A stretch of 64,000 bases of DNA from Bugula neritina (Eukaryota > Bryozoa > Gymnolaemata > Cheilostomatida > Bugulidae): positions 2,097,501 through 2,161,500 of the forward strand of contig OZ037768.1 of NCBI GenBank assembly GCA_964035545.1, written 5' to 3'. Below the pieces are notes generated by a model. It was given only the letters and a program-made list of their open reading frames with translations. It was not told the DNA's origin and searched no databases. This document shows, in pieces, positions 39,601 to 49,464 of the stretch (its first letter is position 1; each line of letters opens with the position of its first letter). The position numbers were made by a program, and so were the translations under genes.

Positions 39601-40736
39601 TATCTGTATAGTATGCTTACACTCTGTATAGTATGCTTACACTCTGTATAGTATGCTTATACTCTGTATAGTGTGCTTACACTCTGTATAGTATGCTTAC
39701 ACTCTGTATAGTATGCTTATACTCTGTATAGTGTGCTTACACTCTGTATAGTATGCTTGTACATAACATGTTTTTATCATTTTATAATAGTTTATTGCTA
39801 GCCTGTGCTCTGTATTCTTATACTGAGACGTATTATATCACGTCCCCCACTCTTTCAGGAACACAAGGTATCTGCGCAGAGCATACAGCGCGAAGCTAGA
39901 TCTAATCAGAGAAGATTGGCCACAGCATTCGGCGACCTTGACACGGGTGAATTGCTCAAGTTTAATCAACTCAAGGTTAGTATAATTACTTTGTGAAACT
40001 TTTACTCGGATGTTTACTGCATGTTGTGAATAGCAGATCTTATAGGAGTTGGTGGTACAGAATGTGAAGTCAAGTTTGGCAGTTCATATCCACCACCCAA
40101 CCAGTGTAATAGAACTAAGGCTGTGAAATTAGCCATCTTGCTTACTCATGTGTTGAGTTGTCTTTCCTACAGTTCCGTAACAAGACGCTGAGGTTCTCAA
40201 AGTCCACGATACACGACTGGGGGCTGTATGCCTGCGAGCCTATCCCCATAGACACTATGGTCATAGAATACGTAGGAGCTATACTCCGTCACTCTATTGC
40301 TGACGAGAGAGAAAAGCAATACGAGAGGACTGGCATCGGCAGCAGCTACCTCTTTCGAATTGACGGCGAGACGGTCATTGATGCCACTAAGTGCGGGAAC
40401 TTGGCTCGTTTTGTGAACCACAGCTGCGATGTGAGTAGAACCATCTCTGCCCAGCTGATTTCACTTTTTCCTCCACTATTGTTCTCAATATTGAATGTTA
40501 GCTGCAGTTTCTCTGTATCAAGTAGGTTTTTCTGGCTATAAGGTGTTTTCTGTTGGTTGCAGCCAAATTGCTATGCCAGAGTTATCACTGTGGATGGAGC
40601 TAAGAAGATTGTAATATACTCTCGAAGGAAGATCGAAATTGATGAGGAAATAACATACGACTATAAGTTTCCATATGAAGATGAAAAAATTCCTTGCTTA
40701 TGTGGCACTGCTGTCTGCCGTGGATTCTTAAATTAA
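30639..40736 (+). CDS. SETD1: SETD1/SET1-type histone H3K4 methyltransferase
   Basis: Nineteen phase-consistent exons: 30639-30669 (tentative), 31548-31783, 31921-32091, 32212-33280, 33528-33772, 33893-34063, 34298-34504, 34702-34771, 36203-36385, 36800-36941, 37276-37504, 37648-37842, 38086-38209, 38439-38674, 39116-39275, 39499-39593, 39859-39975, 40173-40430 and 40563-40736, giving about 1370 aa. Order: [10 protein letters not shown] and a DPR motif (WDR82 contact in SET1 proteins); RRM; Tyr/Gly-rich and Pro-rich middle; a helical segment ([16 protein letters not shown]); Ser/Glu-rich acidic stretch; N-SET; a Win-like motif SARTEGYYKI for WDR5; the SET domain with [12 protein letters not shown] and NHSCDPNCYARV; and post-[16 protein letters not shown] at the C-terminus. 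It is the catalytic subunit of COMPASS, depositing H3K4 methylation at promoters. Later exons are certain. The first is chosen because ATG, frame, phase and a GTATGT donor fit. Confidence 0.94.
34845..36192. repeat. 17-bp minisatellite, about 79 units, SETD1 intron 8, rich in CACGTG
   Basis: Tandem copies of GGGTATATCATACATGT. About half the units carry ACACGTG instead, i.e. an E-box CACGTG. A marker string (ACACGTGGATATATCATACA) recurs at 35041 and 35534, 493 bp (29 units) apart. No unit contains a stop in any plus frame, so all three frames stay open for hundreds of codons. The last diverged unit (GGGTATATCTCATGCAG) supplies the acceptor of the exon at 36203. Confidence 0.97.
37090..37207. 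repeat. 18-bp minisatellite, SETD1 intron 10
   Basis: Six to seven units of TGTGACCTGTTTATATGG, diverging at the right end. Intronic, about 70 bp before the next exon at 37276. Confidence 0.93.
38680..38885. repeat. 30-bp minisatellite right after the SETD1 exon 14 donor
   Basis: About seven units opening GTGTTACAGTGTAGTAG(C/T)A. The array begins about 5 bp after the donor at 38675. Each unit contains a TTACAG acceptor-like string. Confidence 0.93.
39604..39762. repeat. 20-bp minisatellite right after the SETD1 exon 16 donor
   Basis: Eight units of CTGTATAGTATGCTTACACT, starting 10 bp into the intron after the exon ending 39593. Confidence 0.94.
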
Positions 40737-41377
40737 TTTAATTTTTCTTACTGTATTTTAATTTTTTGTAAATATGTATATACTTTGTGAAATATGAACT
40801 GAATTGTATAAAATGACCAGGCAAGCAATGAAAGTTGGTAGCATATTTACTGAGTAGTAGCAGTTTCACTGCATAATATTTTTGTAAATTTTAGAATATA
40901 ATTCTGATAGAATGGCAAATTATTGTGATTGTTGATATCTCTCGATAAAATATTATGTCAGGTAGATGTGATTTATTTATCGTTCTGCAAAATTTTGCTA
41001 ACTGTTACCAATTTGATTATTAAAACCATGACCGGCATTATTACTAACTTGAGTCAGTGTTAAATATAAGAGTTTTCTTCTCTTTTTTGCGCAATGGGCA
41101 CGATAAAAGTGTGTTATCAAAGGATATTTAATTATATAAAAAGTTACGCTTTATTTACAGAAAATTTATAGTATTTTGCAATTTGATGCACTTTTACCTC
41201 AACAATAGGCTACTAAATTTTACAAAGGAAAATACAGAGATGTCCGATGTAATGAAAGTATATCCGGTAGCCATATTTGAAAAAAGTGCACGGATGCTTG
41301 GTAATATAATTTGACTTCGCAACTTTTCCTACAGTAAAAAGTAACCATCTTCCATTCCAAGCATAATAATTCTCACA
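40737..41377. other. SETD1 3' UTR and KHDRBS upstream region
   Basis: 640 bp between the SETD1 stop and the KHDRBS start, same strand. It is AT-rich with no coding exon recognised. It must hold the SETD1 3' end and the KHDRBS promoter. No clear AATAAA stands out. Confidence 0.5.
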
Positions 41378-44300
41378 ATGGAGCCACAGGAACAGCCTGA
41401 AAGTGCCACTTATGTTAAACGTCCTATAAAACCTGAAGAACAAAATCTAATTGATGAATTGGCTAGGTTGACTGAACAACATGCAGACGAGTTCCCAAAC
41501 ATCTGTCAATTCATGCAAAAAGGTAGGCTGTAGGGCGTAGGCGTAGCAGCTCGGCTTTAAATTGGAAGTGTAAGTTGAATTTAGGCATTATGAGGTTAAT
41601 TACTTAATTAGGCTTATTTTCGACAATAATGACAATATGAATAATAAATTCTTAATTTATTTTGGGTTAGATTGCATCGCTGGTGAGTGATACTGGTAGT
41701 GGTAGCGTAGAACTAGAAGTAGAATTAGATTTATCATTTAGACTAACTCTAAGTAATACAAGTATAATAATATTAATTGTTATATTTATTCCTTTTTGAG
41801 AAATACTTCAATTTTATCATTTATGTTTAAGTTTAACTTTTAGTTAAAATTTAATTTAATAATTTAAAATAATGTTAATTGTTATAATTATTTATTTTCA
41901 ATATTTATATATAATATGATAATAAATTATAACTTTTTCACATTATTATGTTCATATTGGCATTTTATTTTTATATTGAAATTTAGTCATACTAATAATC
42001 ATAATGATAGGTATTTTGATAGTATGTCCATAGCCTATTACGATTATCAATAACATTTCTATCAGTTGTTGCTGTTGTGACTTTATTTTAGAAAAGTAGA
42101 TAAAGTTTAACTTCCAATAAATAACTACCAACTCCAAGTAATAAATTTTAAGCTTCATACTCATAGTCATAGTCAGTTCTTCGTTGCCCATTTGACATTC
42201 ATTTTTAAGTTCGTGATTAGTGTTGATGGATTTCCATTTTCCATCTTGCGTCACTACAATTTCTCAAGTCATTAATGTTGAGGCATTTATGATTTACTAC
42301 ACTAAGTTTGAACTTAATAGCAAGTCTGATACTAATGGTATTATAAATGAACAATTGTATTAAAATACATCCTTAGTAGTAACGCTACCTTGTAATTGGT
42401 TGAATCATTTGAACTAATTCAAATTTCATATACCAGAGGTTGACCGAATAACCAAAAGACAAAAATCTTTAGAAGAAGAACACTACTTAGACATAGAAGG
42501 TGGAAAACCAGCCCGTTTAACGTTCAAAGTAGCAGTGCCAGCTGAGAAATATCCAAATGTAAGTGTTAGATAATCAAACGTGTTTATATACTTCTCCAAC
42601 TTGTCTCACTATCTTTCAATGTCTATAACAGGGTTGTGTTGTATAGCAAGGTTGTATTTTCTTATCTTTAGTTCAACTATGTGGGGCGACTGCTGGGGCC
42701 CAAAGGCAGCACACTTAGAGGAATGCAAGAGATATCCGGTTGTAAGATGGCTGTGCTGGGCAGAGGGTCGATGAAGGACAAAAACAAGGAGGAGCAGTGT
42801 CGGCAAGAAGGGGGTAAATTCTCTCATCTCAGCGAAGACCTGCATGTAAGTAAATAGTCTTTCATGCAGGCGAGTCGCTCTGCTCTCTCCACATCTGACC
42901 ATTTTAGTCATCAGAAGTTGGAATATGAACAGAATGTATACCTAGAGTCCTAGACTGTAGACTGTGTTCTACTCTCTATACAGATATGGTTGCAAGCTGT
43001 TGGGGTGCCCGACATGGCCTTCTACAAGTTGTATGTGGCCTGCAAGGAGATTAAGAAATACCTTCACGCGGTGAGTGCCCATTAGCCGGTTGTTATACAA
43101 GTTAGACCAGACTAAGGTGTGCTGTTACCACGGTTACCAGTAGCCTGTGTACCTAGAACAGCTGTGAGTGAGTACTGGTGGTGTTTTATCACTGATACTC
43201 TCTACGCACCCAGTGTCAAGGTCTAAGATGAATATAGGCAGAGACATAGTGCTGAATAGACTATCTCATGCTGTTCAGTCTCCAATAGCTGCTACATGCT
43301 ACCAATGCTAGAGTTTCATGATGTTGATATGGTCTGGAATGTCCTATACTAAGTAGTGTGGATTACTTGTAGGACTACAACGATGAGATATTCACTGAGC
43401 AGATGATGGTACTGGAGCAGGAGAGCGGGCACAATAAGAACTACACTGGAAACAGGGGTGCGCGCGGTAGAGGTGGCAACAGGGGAATGATGCAAGGCCG
43501 CGGGGGCAGAGGTGGAAACATGATGGCACGAGGGGGTATGAGAGGTAAGTGTGTAGTTGGAGAGATTTCCTGAGAATGTAGACCAGACTAAGGTGTGCTG
43601 TTACCACGGTTACCAGTAGCCTGTGTACCTAGAACAGCTGTGAGTGGGTACTGGTGGTGTTTTATCACTGATACTCTCTACGCACCCAGTGTCAAGGTCT
43701 AAGATGAATATAGGCAGAGACATAGTGCTGAATAGACTATCTTATGCTGTTCAGTCTCCAATAGCTGCTACACGCTACCAATGCTAGAGTTGTGTCACCA
43801 GAGCACCTATTTGCACTGCTTTGCTTCTGCAACTCGCAAGCCCAGTGTTGCATGCTCTACTCTAGATAGGCTGTACTTCAACATTAACTCTTACAGCAGA
43901 AATGTGTGCTCTCCTTAAACCTGAATTTTCATCTTGCAAGTTCATGAGTTTCAAGTTGACTGACTCCACTACTTTGCTTGATTGTGCTAAAGGTCACTCA
44001 ACTTACATGATTTCCTTAGGAAAGTCGGCTGCTTTCTTTTGCTTGCTTAATTACTTTATAATTTCCCACACTTGTGTTAAATGGACGTAGTTAGAAGCCC
44101 AGGTCAGGCTTAGCCCTGACTATCTCTGCCCCCAATCTTTGTCACTAGTAACTCACCGCCGGCTGCGGCCGCACCGCCTCCATCAATCAATGTCCGGCAG
44201 CAGTCAGTCAACTAGAAACCCAGAGCCCATCTCCTCCGTCTCCAGTGCAGAATGTCCTTGTGTCTGTTCTACAGGTGGTGGCATGATGAGGGGTGCTGGC

Positions 44301-44651
44301 GGATCTCGAGGAGTTCGAGGTAATATGATGAGAGGGCGGGGTATGCATCGGCCAGCAGCCATTGGCCCCTCCCACAACTCTGACACTCTGTACGAAGACG
44401 TGTACGAACCCATCTCATCAGCATCCTTCACTAACTCTTTCGCTGAGAATGGTGGGCTGGCCGGCAGCCTTGGTGTAGGCAGCGGTGGTGGCAACTCGTA
44501 CTTTGATGAGTTCCCTGAACCGATTAGTGACAATAGATTGGGGGGTCTAGAGTTTGCCCGCAACGCTCAGCGGAGTGTTCCAGCGAAACCCATGAGGTTT
44601 AACCACAGCCACATGTCCAGTTTACAGAGCATTCACCAGAAAGCCTTTTAG
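41378..44651 (+). CDS. KHDRBS: KHDRBS/Sam68-like STAR RNA-binding protein, isoform with Tyr/acidic C-terminus
   Basis: Exons 41378-41522, 42437-42558, 42672-42845, 42984-43070, 43373-43544 and 44275-44651, giving 358 aa plus TAG. QUA1-type dimerisation region: [19 protein letters not shown] (residues 19-37) continuing into exon 2. Extended KH domain: [19 protein letters not shown], then [16 protein letters not shown] with the GPKG loop and the variable loop region [15 protein letters not shown]-type Gly/Arg-rich segment in exons 5-6. The C-terminus has [12 protein letters not shown] and FPEPIS, recalling the tyrosine-rich tails that Src-family kinases phosphorylate in Sam68. Family role: nuclear RNA binding and splicing control as dimers. 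The start ATG immediately precedes the QUA1 region. Introns 4 and 5 carry a 213-bp duplicated block. Candidate poly(A) signals are at 44878 and 45184. Confidence 0.93.
43103..43315. repeat. 213-bp direct repeat, copy A (KHDRBS intron 4)
   Basis: Matches 43579-43791 over 213 bp with three substitutions seen by eye and no gaps. Together the copies flank exon 5 in the same orientation. Confidence 0.95.
43579..43791. repeat. 213-bp direct repeat, copy B (KHDRBS intron 5)
   Basis: Second copy of the block at 43103-43315. It starts 34 bp into the intron after exon 5. No coding content or terminal inverted repeats were recognised in the block. Confidence 0.95.
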
Positions 44652-44877
44652 TCATGCATGTGTGCACTTCATTCGAATTCTATTTTCCCTGGCTTCTATT
44701 ATGTTGAGTTAATATTTTACTTTTTGTACAGTGTCGTGTTTTTAAACTCTGTAGAGTTTTTGTGACCTTGATGTTAAACCTGATTTGGTTTTATCGTACT
44801 TGTTGCAAACATAATGAACCATTTTTTACGCAAATGAAATTTTAGGGCAATGCTTTATAGACGTGTGAATCATGTAG

Positions 44878-45189
44878 AATAAACAGTTGGGTTTATAATC
44901 TGAACTTTAATTTAAATATTATTGCGGTATCAATGTACATTTTGATATATGAAATGTAGCCCACTTTGGTGCAAAGCAAGTAATGTAAATACCTTGATTT
45001 TCTATTCATTGTTGATGCGAAACTCAACTATTTTGTGTTTTATATATATTTTCTACTTTTTGAATGTGTCAATTCGAGAGAACTTGAAATAAATTTTGTG
45101 TACATAATTTAAATAATTTTTCTATCGAGTCTGGCATTGTTTTCAACATTAGCAATTTGGTTGTGTGTACACATAAAGTGCACAATAAA
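44878..45189 (+). promoter_or_regulatory. Candidate poly(A) signals of KHDRBS short form
   Basis: AATAAA at 44878-44883 and 45184-45189, plus another AATAAA near 45089, follow the exon 6 stop at 44651. They lie before the alternative terminal exon, so choosing them would exclude the Gly/Met tail. Confidence 0.5.
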
Positions 45190-45603
45190 CAATGGTGTTG
45201 CTCCTCATTGAGTCTGGCCTGGGCTTCTTTATTTCTTTTCATCTTATCTCAGTTTTTTGTTGTGCTTTCTACTGCAATTTTCTAAACATAGATGAGGCAT
45301 AATATTTGAGTTGTGAGACATTTGAAGCTACTTGGAGATGGTAGGCTATCTAACCTGTTGAGGGTATCACTAGAATAGATAACTCCTGTGTGCTTGTTGA
45401 ATTGGTAAAAAGTCGGCGAGAGTTGTCTGTTCTCTTGGGTCAGTTTGAAGTTCAGTGTTAGAGTAGCAGCTGGTCAGAGTTGCCTCTCCATTGACTAGTT
45501 GAATATAGTTGTTACCAGAGTAACGTGCACTCTAGTCAGCTTATTTACAATGGTGTCTTAGTAAGTCAATTCTGATACAGCTTGTGATCTTTTCTGTTTG
45601 TAG

Positions 45604-46013
45604 GAGGATTTGGTGATGGCATGAACGGAATGAGTATGGGAGGGGGCAACATGGGGGGCATGGGTGGAGGTATGAATAATATGGGGGGCATGGGTGGAGG
45701 TATGAACAATATGGGTGGTATGGGTATGGGCAACATGGGGGGCATGGGTGGAGGTATGAATAATATGGGGGGCATGGGTGGAGGTATGGGAAACATGGGG
45801 GGCATGGGTGGTCGTATGGGCAATATGGGGGGCATGGGTGGAGGTATGAATAATATGGGCAACATGGGGATGAATGACATGAGTGGTAATGATGGTGGAA
45901 TGGGTGAAGATATGGGCCTAATGGGAATGACAGCCACATCTGTCGGCACTGCTATGAAGAGAAGTTTTGGAGATGATGAATACGAACAGGAGTCTAAATT
46001 CAGCCGCTTTTGA
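45604..46013 (+). CDS. KHDRBS: KHDRBS alternative 3' terminal exon encoding a Gly/Met-rich tail
   Basis: After a TTTGTAG acceptor an open frame in phase 1 runs to TGA at 46011-46013. It encodes FGDGMNGMSMGGG, about a dozen NMGGMGGG(M) repeats, and ends KRSFGDDEYEQESKFSRF. Its phase fits exon 5 (end 43544, phase 1). It also fits an internal GTAATATG donor inside exon 6 (exon piece 44275-44319, phase 1). Joining to exon 5 gives 369 aa; joining through 44319 gives 384 aa. A separate AATAAA follows at 46326. Alternative C-termini are common in STAR genes, but use of this exon is inferred from phase, coding quality and the downstream poly(A) signal. Confidence 0.82.
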
Positions 46014-49000
46014 TCCAGGTTAGCCCAACTTTTGTATCAACACAATGGTGGGCAGTTGAGGCTGCATTTCATGTGTAGATGTGAAGCCAGGAAACCATAG
46101 TATTAATAGTGGGGGGGGGGGTGTTGGCATCTCATTATACTAACATGTTGTAGTTAATCAGGTTAACATTTTAAGTGGACTTGTGCTGTGGTTTGTATTC
46201 ATGTCCTATCAAGTATCACTAGTAAACTAATACTACTAGTTAATGTAATTCAGTTTCTTAATTAATATCTCATTGTAGCTTTTCTCCAGGTCAAGAGGAG
46301 CTGTATTAATTCACTGTGGATCTGTAATAAAGCTGTAAAGATTAAAGACCGTTAAAATAGTATAAAAGCTGAAAAATGATTAACTAGCCATCTCTGTATA
46401 AACAGCTATTTAATATAAACATTACTTTTACTTAGAGTGAAACGACAAGTGAGACTTATAATATTAATTAATGATTTTATATTTTAATAATTTAGTACAG
46501 TTGATTTTCACTTTCTTTGTAATTTCTACTAAACACTATACTTGACTTTACTGTACATATATATTGGTAAACTAAATTTCCATTTAAACAATAAACTTGT
46601 AAATAATCTCATTCTCTAATAAATTGAATTAAAAATAATCGAATTAAATATTAATTATTTTTGGTGCAGTGATAATAGTTTAAAATTAAGATTTGTCTGC
46701 TCTGTGTGTCTGCATGTTATTCTCTAATTAGTTCTCAAGATAGCAAAGGTAACGTATCAGGTGATCAGTCGGATTGTTTAGTACTTAGGAGTTGTAATAC
46801 CATTATCTAGACACAGGTTGGCCTATTGTTTTATTGACATTTATGTGTTGCTATTGAACTGAGCAAGTAATATTTTATATATAAGGAATTGTCTCTCTAT
46901 AGGTTAACGAGAAGGAGGTTTAGAGCTAATTAGTCTGGCATTTAGAAGTAATTTAAATGGAAAATTTATAAAAAAAAGGGTAGCTGCGGTATTAATTCAC
47001 TTGTAAGTTTATATCATTTGAAAACATGGATTTACTCAATCAGTTGACATAAAGCAAGTATGTAGGCTGCAAACACACATAAGAGCCGAATACATTCACG
47101 CAATATGTAGCTTCCTATAGTATAAAACATGGTTTCATGGTGTGTACACTTACAAGTTATATACAACAAATGAATATCAAGTTTTAAGCCTCATCGGTTT
47201 TTTGCTTCTGCTAAACAGGAAATAAAATATGTTACCTGTTTAAATAAGACAATTGTTAGCAGCAGCTGACTCTATATGCATGCAGTTGAGCACTACAAAT
47301 TGGTGTGCAGAGTACGTCTAGGCTCAGATCAGCTGAGCATGCACTTAGCTGCCTCCATCAAGTCTTGAATACAAAAGTACAATTTCTTCTCAAGTGCTGA
47401 AAATATTTCTCTGCTATTGAGACAAGGATGCATAGCTCTAACTCTACATTCCACTGCAAACCCTGCAAACCTATACAGTCTTGCATAGACTAGGTTTACT
47501 TTCTTTGTGCAGGTTATAATAACTCCTAGTTGTTTAAACAATGATAAAGGCAAATTGCTGAGTAGCTATACCGCTTGTCTTAAACCATTGATAAAATTGA
47601 CCTCAATTATTTACCATGTTTACTGTACAAAAGCTATTTTCATAATTTTGATATCCTTTAATATTCAACAAGTGTTGGAGTTTTGGCTAGACTGAAGGCA
47701 GCTTTTTAGCTCAACTCGAGTCATTGTACTATTTTTGGAAGGCATTTTGGAGATAGCAAATCTATTTAGATGTTATTGCTTGAGCAGTTTTATACTATGT
47801 AGATATATCCATACATTGCTAGTCATATTTTTTGGCAGTATGAAAAGAAATGGAAAATTGTTATTTGCATTTCTTCGCATGGAAAGTGGACATCAACAGG
47901 TTACCTGTTGTCCACTTTGTGTGAGGATGGTGTGTCAGATACTTCTATAGATAATTTGATGTAAGCAAGAACTGGATCGAATACCAGAAATAAATGTTGA
48001 ACTGATGAATCGTTTAGGTTTGAATGAATAGAGAGAGCCAGTAGTTTATAGGAAATAAGTATTGACACAACTGATGAAAATGTTTATTAAATAAAACGAT
48101 TGTATCTTCCGGCCTTTTAAATTTCAACAGAAAATTATTTTTGGAAAAAAAATTATTTTTGTTATGCAACTACTGATTGGTTAATTAATTTCTGTCTTGG
48201 ATTAGTTGTAAGAAAACTAACAATTTGATCTATAAAGACGTTAAATTGAATAAGATATGCATATACAAACTATATGTGAAGTCTCTCGTGTCACTTGCAT
48301 GTAGGTGACAGATGTGCCAACAGACGTATTATATCTACTAATAGAGTTCTCATGCCATGCTGTCCATGGAGGTTGTAGACTGTATGCTGCAGGTGCATCT
48401 TTCACGTTGCTTAGTCAGTCTAGAACTTCAGCTCTGCAGAAACCAGAAGTGAGCATTTTCATATCCTCATCATAAAGTTCTTCTGCAGCATACTTGTTCT
48501 CTTTTCAGATCTCCAGAGCAAGAGTTTAGGCCAGAGTTATGCTATAAGTATTCAGGGCCATACATAGAATGAGTGCTGTGTGGTGCTGCATATATCAATA
48601 GACTTATGTAAGTATGCTTTCTAAATGTTTAGATTAAATGCTTAAGAGTTGTGTACTCATGTTTATTAGCGGGCATGAATAGTGGGCATTCTTACCATAT
48701 GCAGGTTCTAACAGATCTTCTGTAGTGACGGAGTAAAACAGTTGGCAGAATATAGAAACCAACATAATATGATGGTGCAAGTGTACGGAAGTTCACGCTA
48801 TTGGATGGTTGCAATACAACTGTGTTTAGGCGTTTGCATCTGCAATTGAGGTTATGTGTGGATGATGAAATGAAGTGAATATTCACAGTATTTGGCCTAT
48901 CACAAGTGATTTTTATATATCCAAAGGAATGCAACTGTATTACCATCAATTTACATGCATATAGTACATATAATAAAATAGCTATTTTGTGTTCTAAAAC

Positions 49001-49464
49001 TGACTAAAAAGTGAAAGCTTGTTATTAATATTATATTGTGATTCTGTGGTACTTCTTGTTTTACTCTAAATTGTATTGATTGCTATCTTTCTTGTTCAGA
49101 CAATTAATAATTGTAGAGGAAAACACAAATTAGCCAATTTGGAAAGGTTGCTTCATTTGGCTTAGTAACAAAAATAACTTCAACATTAATATCTTTTGTC
49201 AAGTTTAATCAAATAAAATCTATGTTGTAGATAGATATTCTTTAAAATACAAGCAATGCCTTACTTGAGATTTTCAAATTCTGAGGTTAATTAGAAACTA
49301 GTGCAAGTTTTATGCTAAATTTAGAACTTATTTTAATTTTGTTTTTCTGATTATATCATCAATCTTGTATATCCTCTCGATAAAGGAAAAAAAACAAAAT
49401 ATATAAAAATATAGATTGAAAAACAATCAACGATTTTCTTGTATTGTAATATAAATATACAACA
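46014..49464. other. KHDRBS distal 3' UTR and intergenic region before ODC copy 1
   Basis: No gene recognised in 3.4 kb. AATAAA at 46326-46331 is the candidate end of the long KHDRBS isoform. There is a G10 run near 46111 and a 36-bp interrupted palindrome at 47883-47918. Short open frames here have no recognisable similarity. Confidence 0.55.

Noticed and set aside
43902-44090. Open frame in KHDRBS intron 5
   Set aside because: No family similarity, and the real exon 6 acceptor at 44274 has the correct phase from exon 5.
45541-45949. Minus-strand proline/cysteine-rich frames
   Set aside because: Antisense shadows of the Gly/Met-rich KHDRBS terminal exon.
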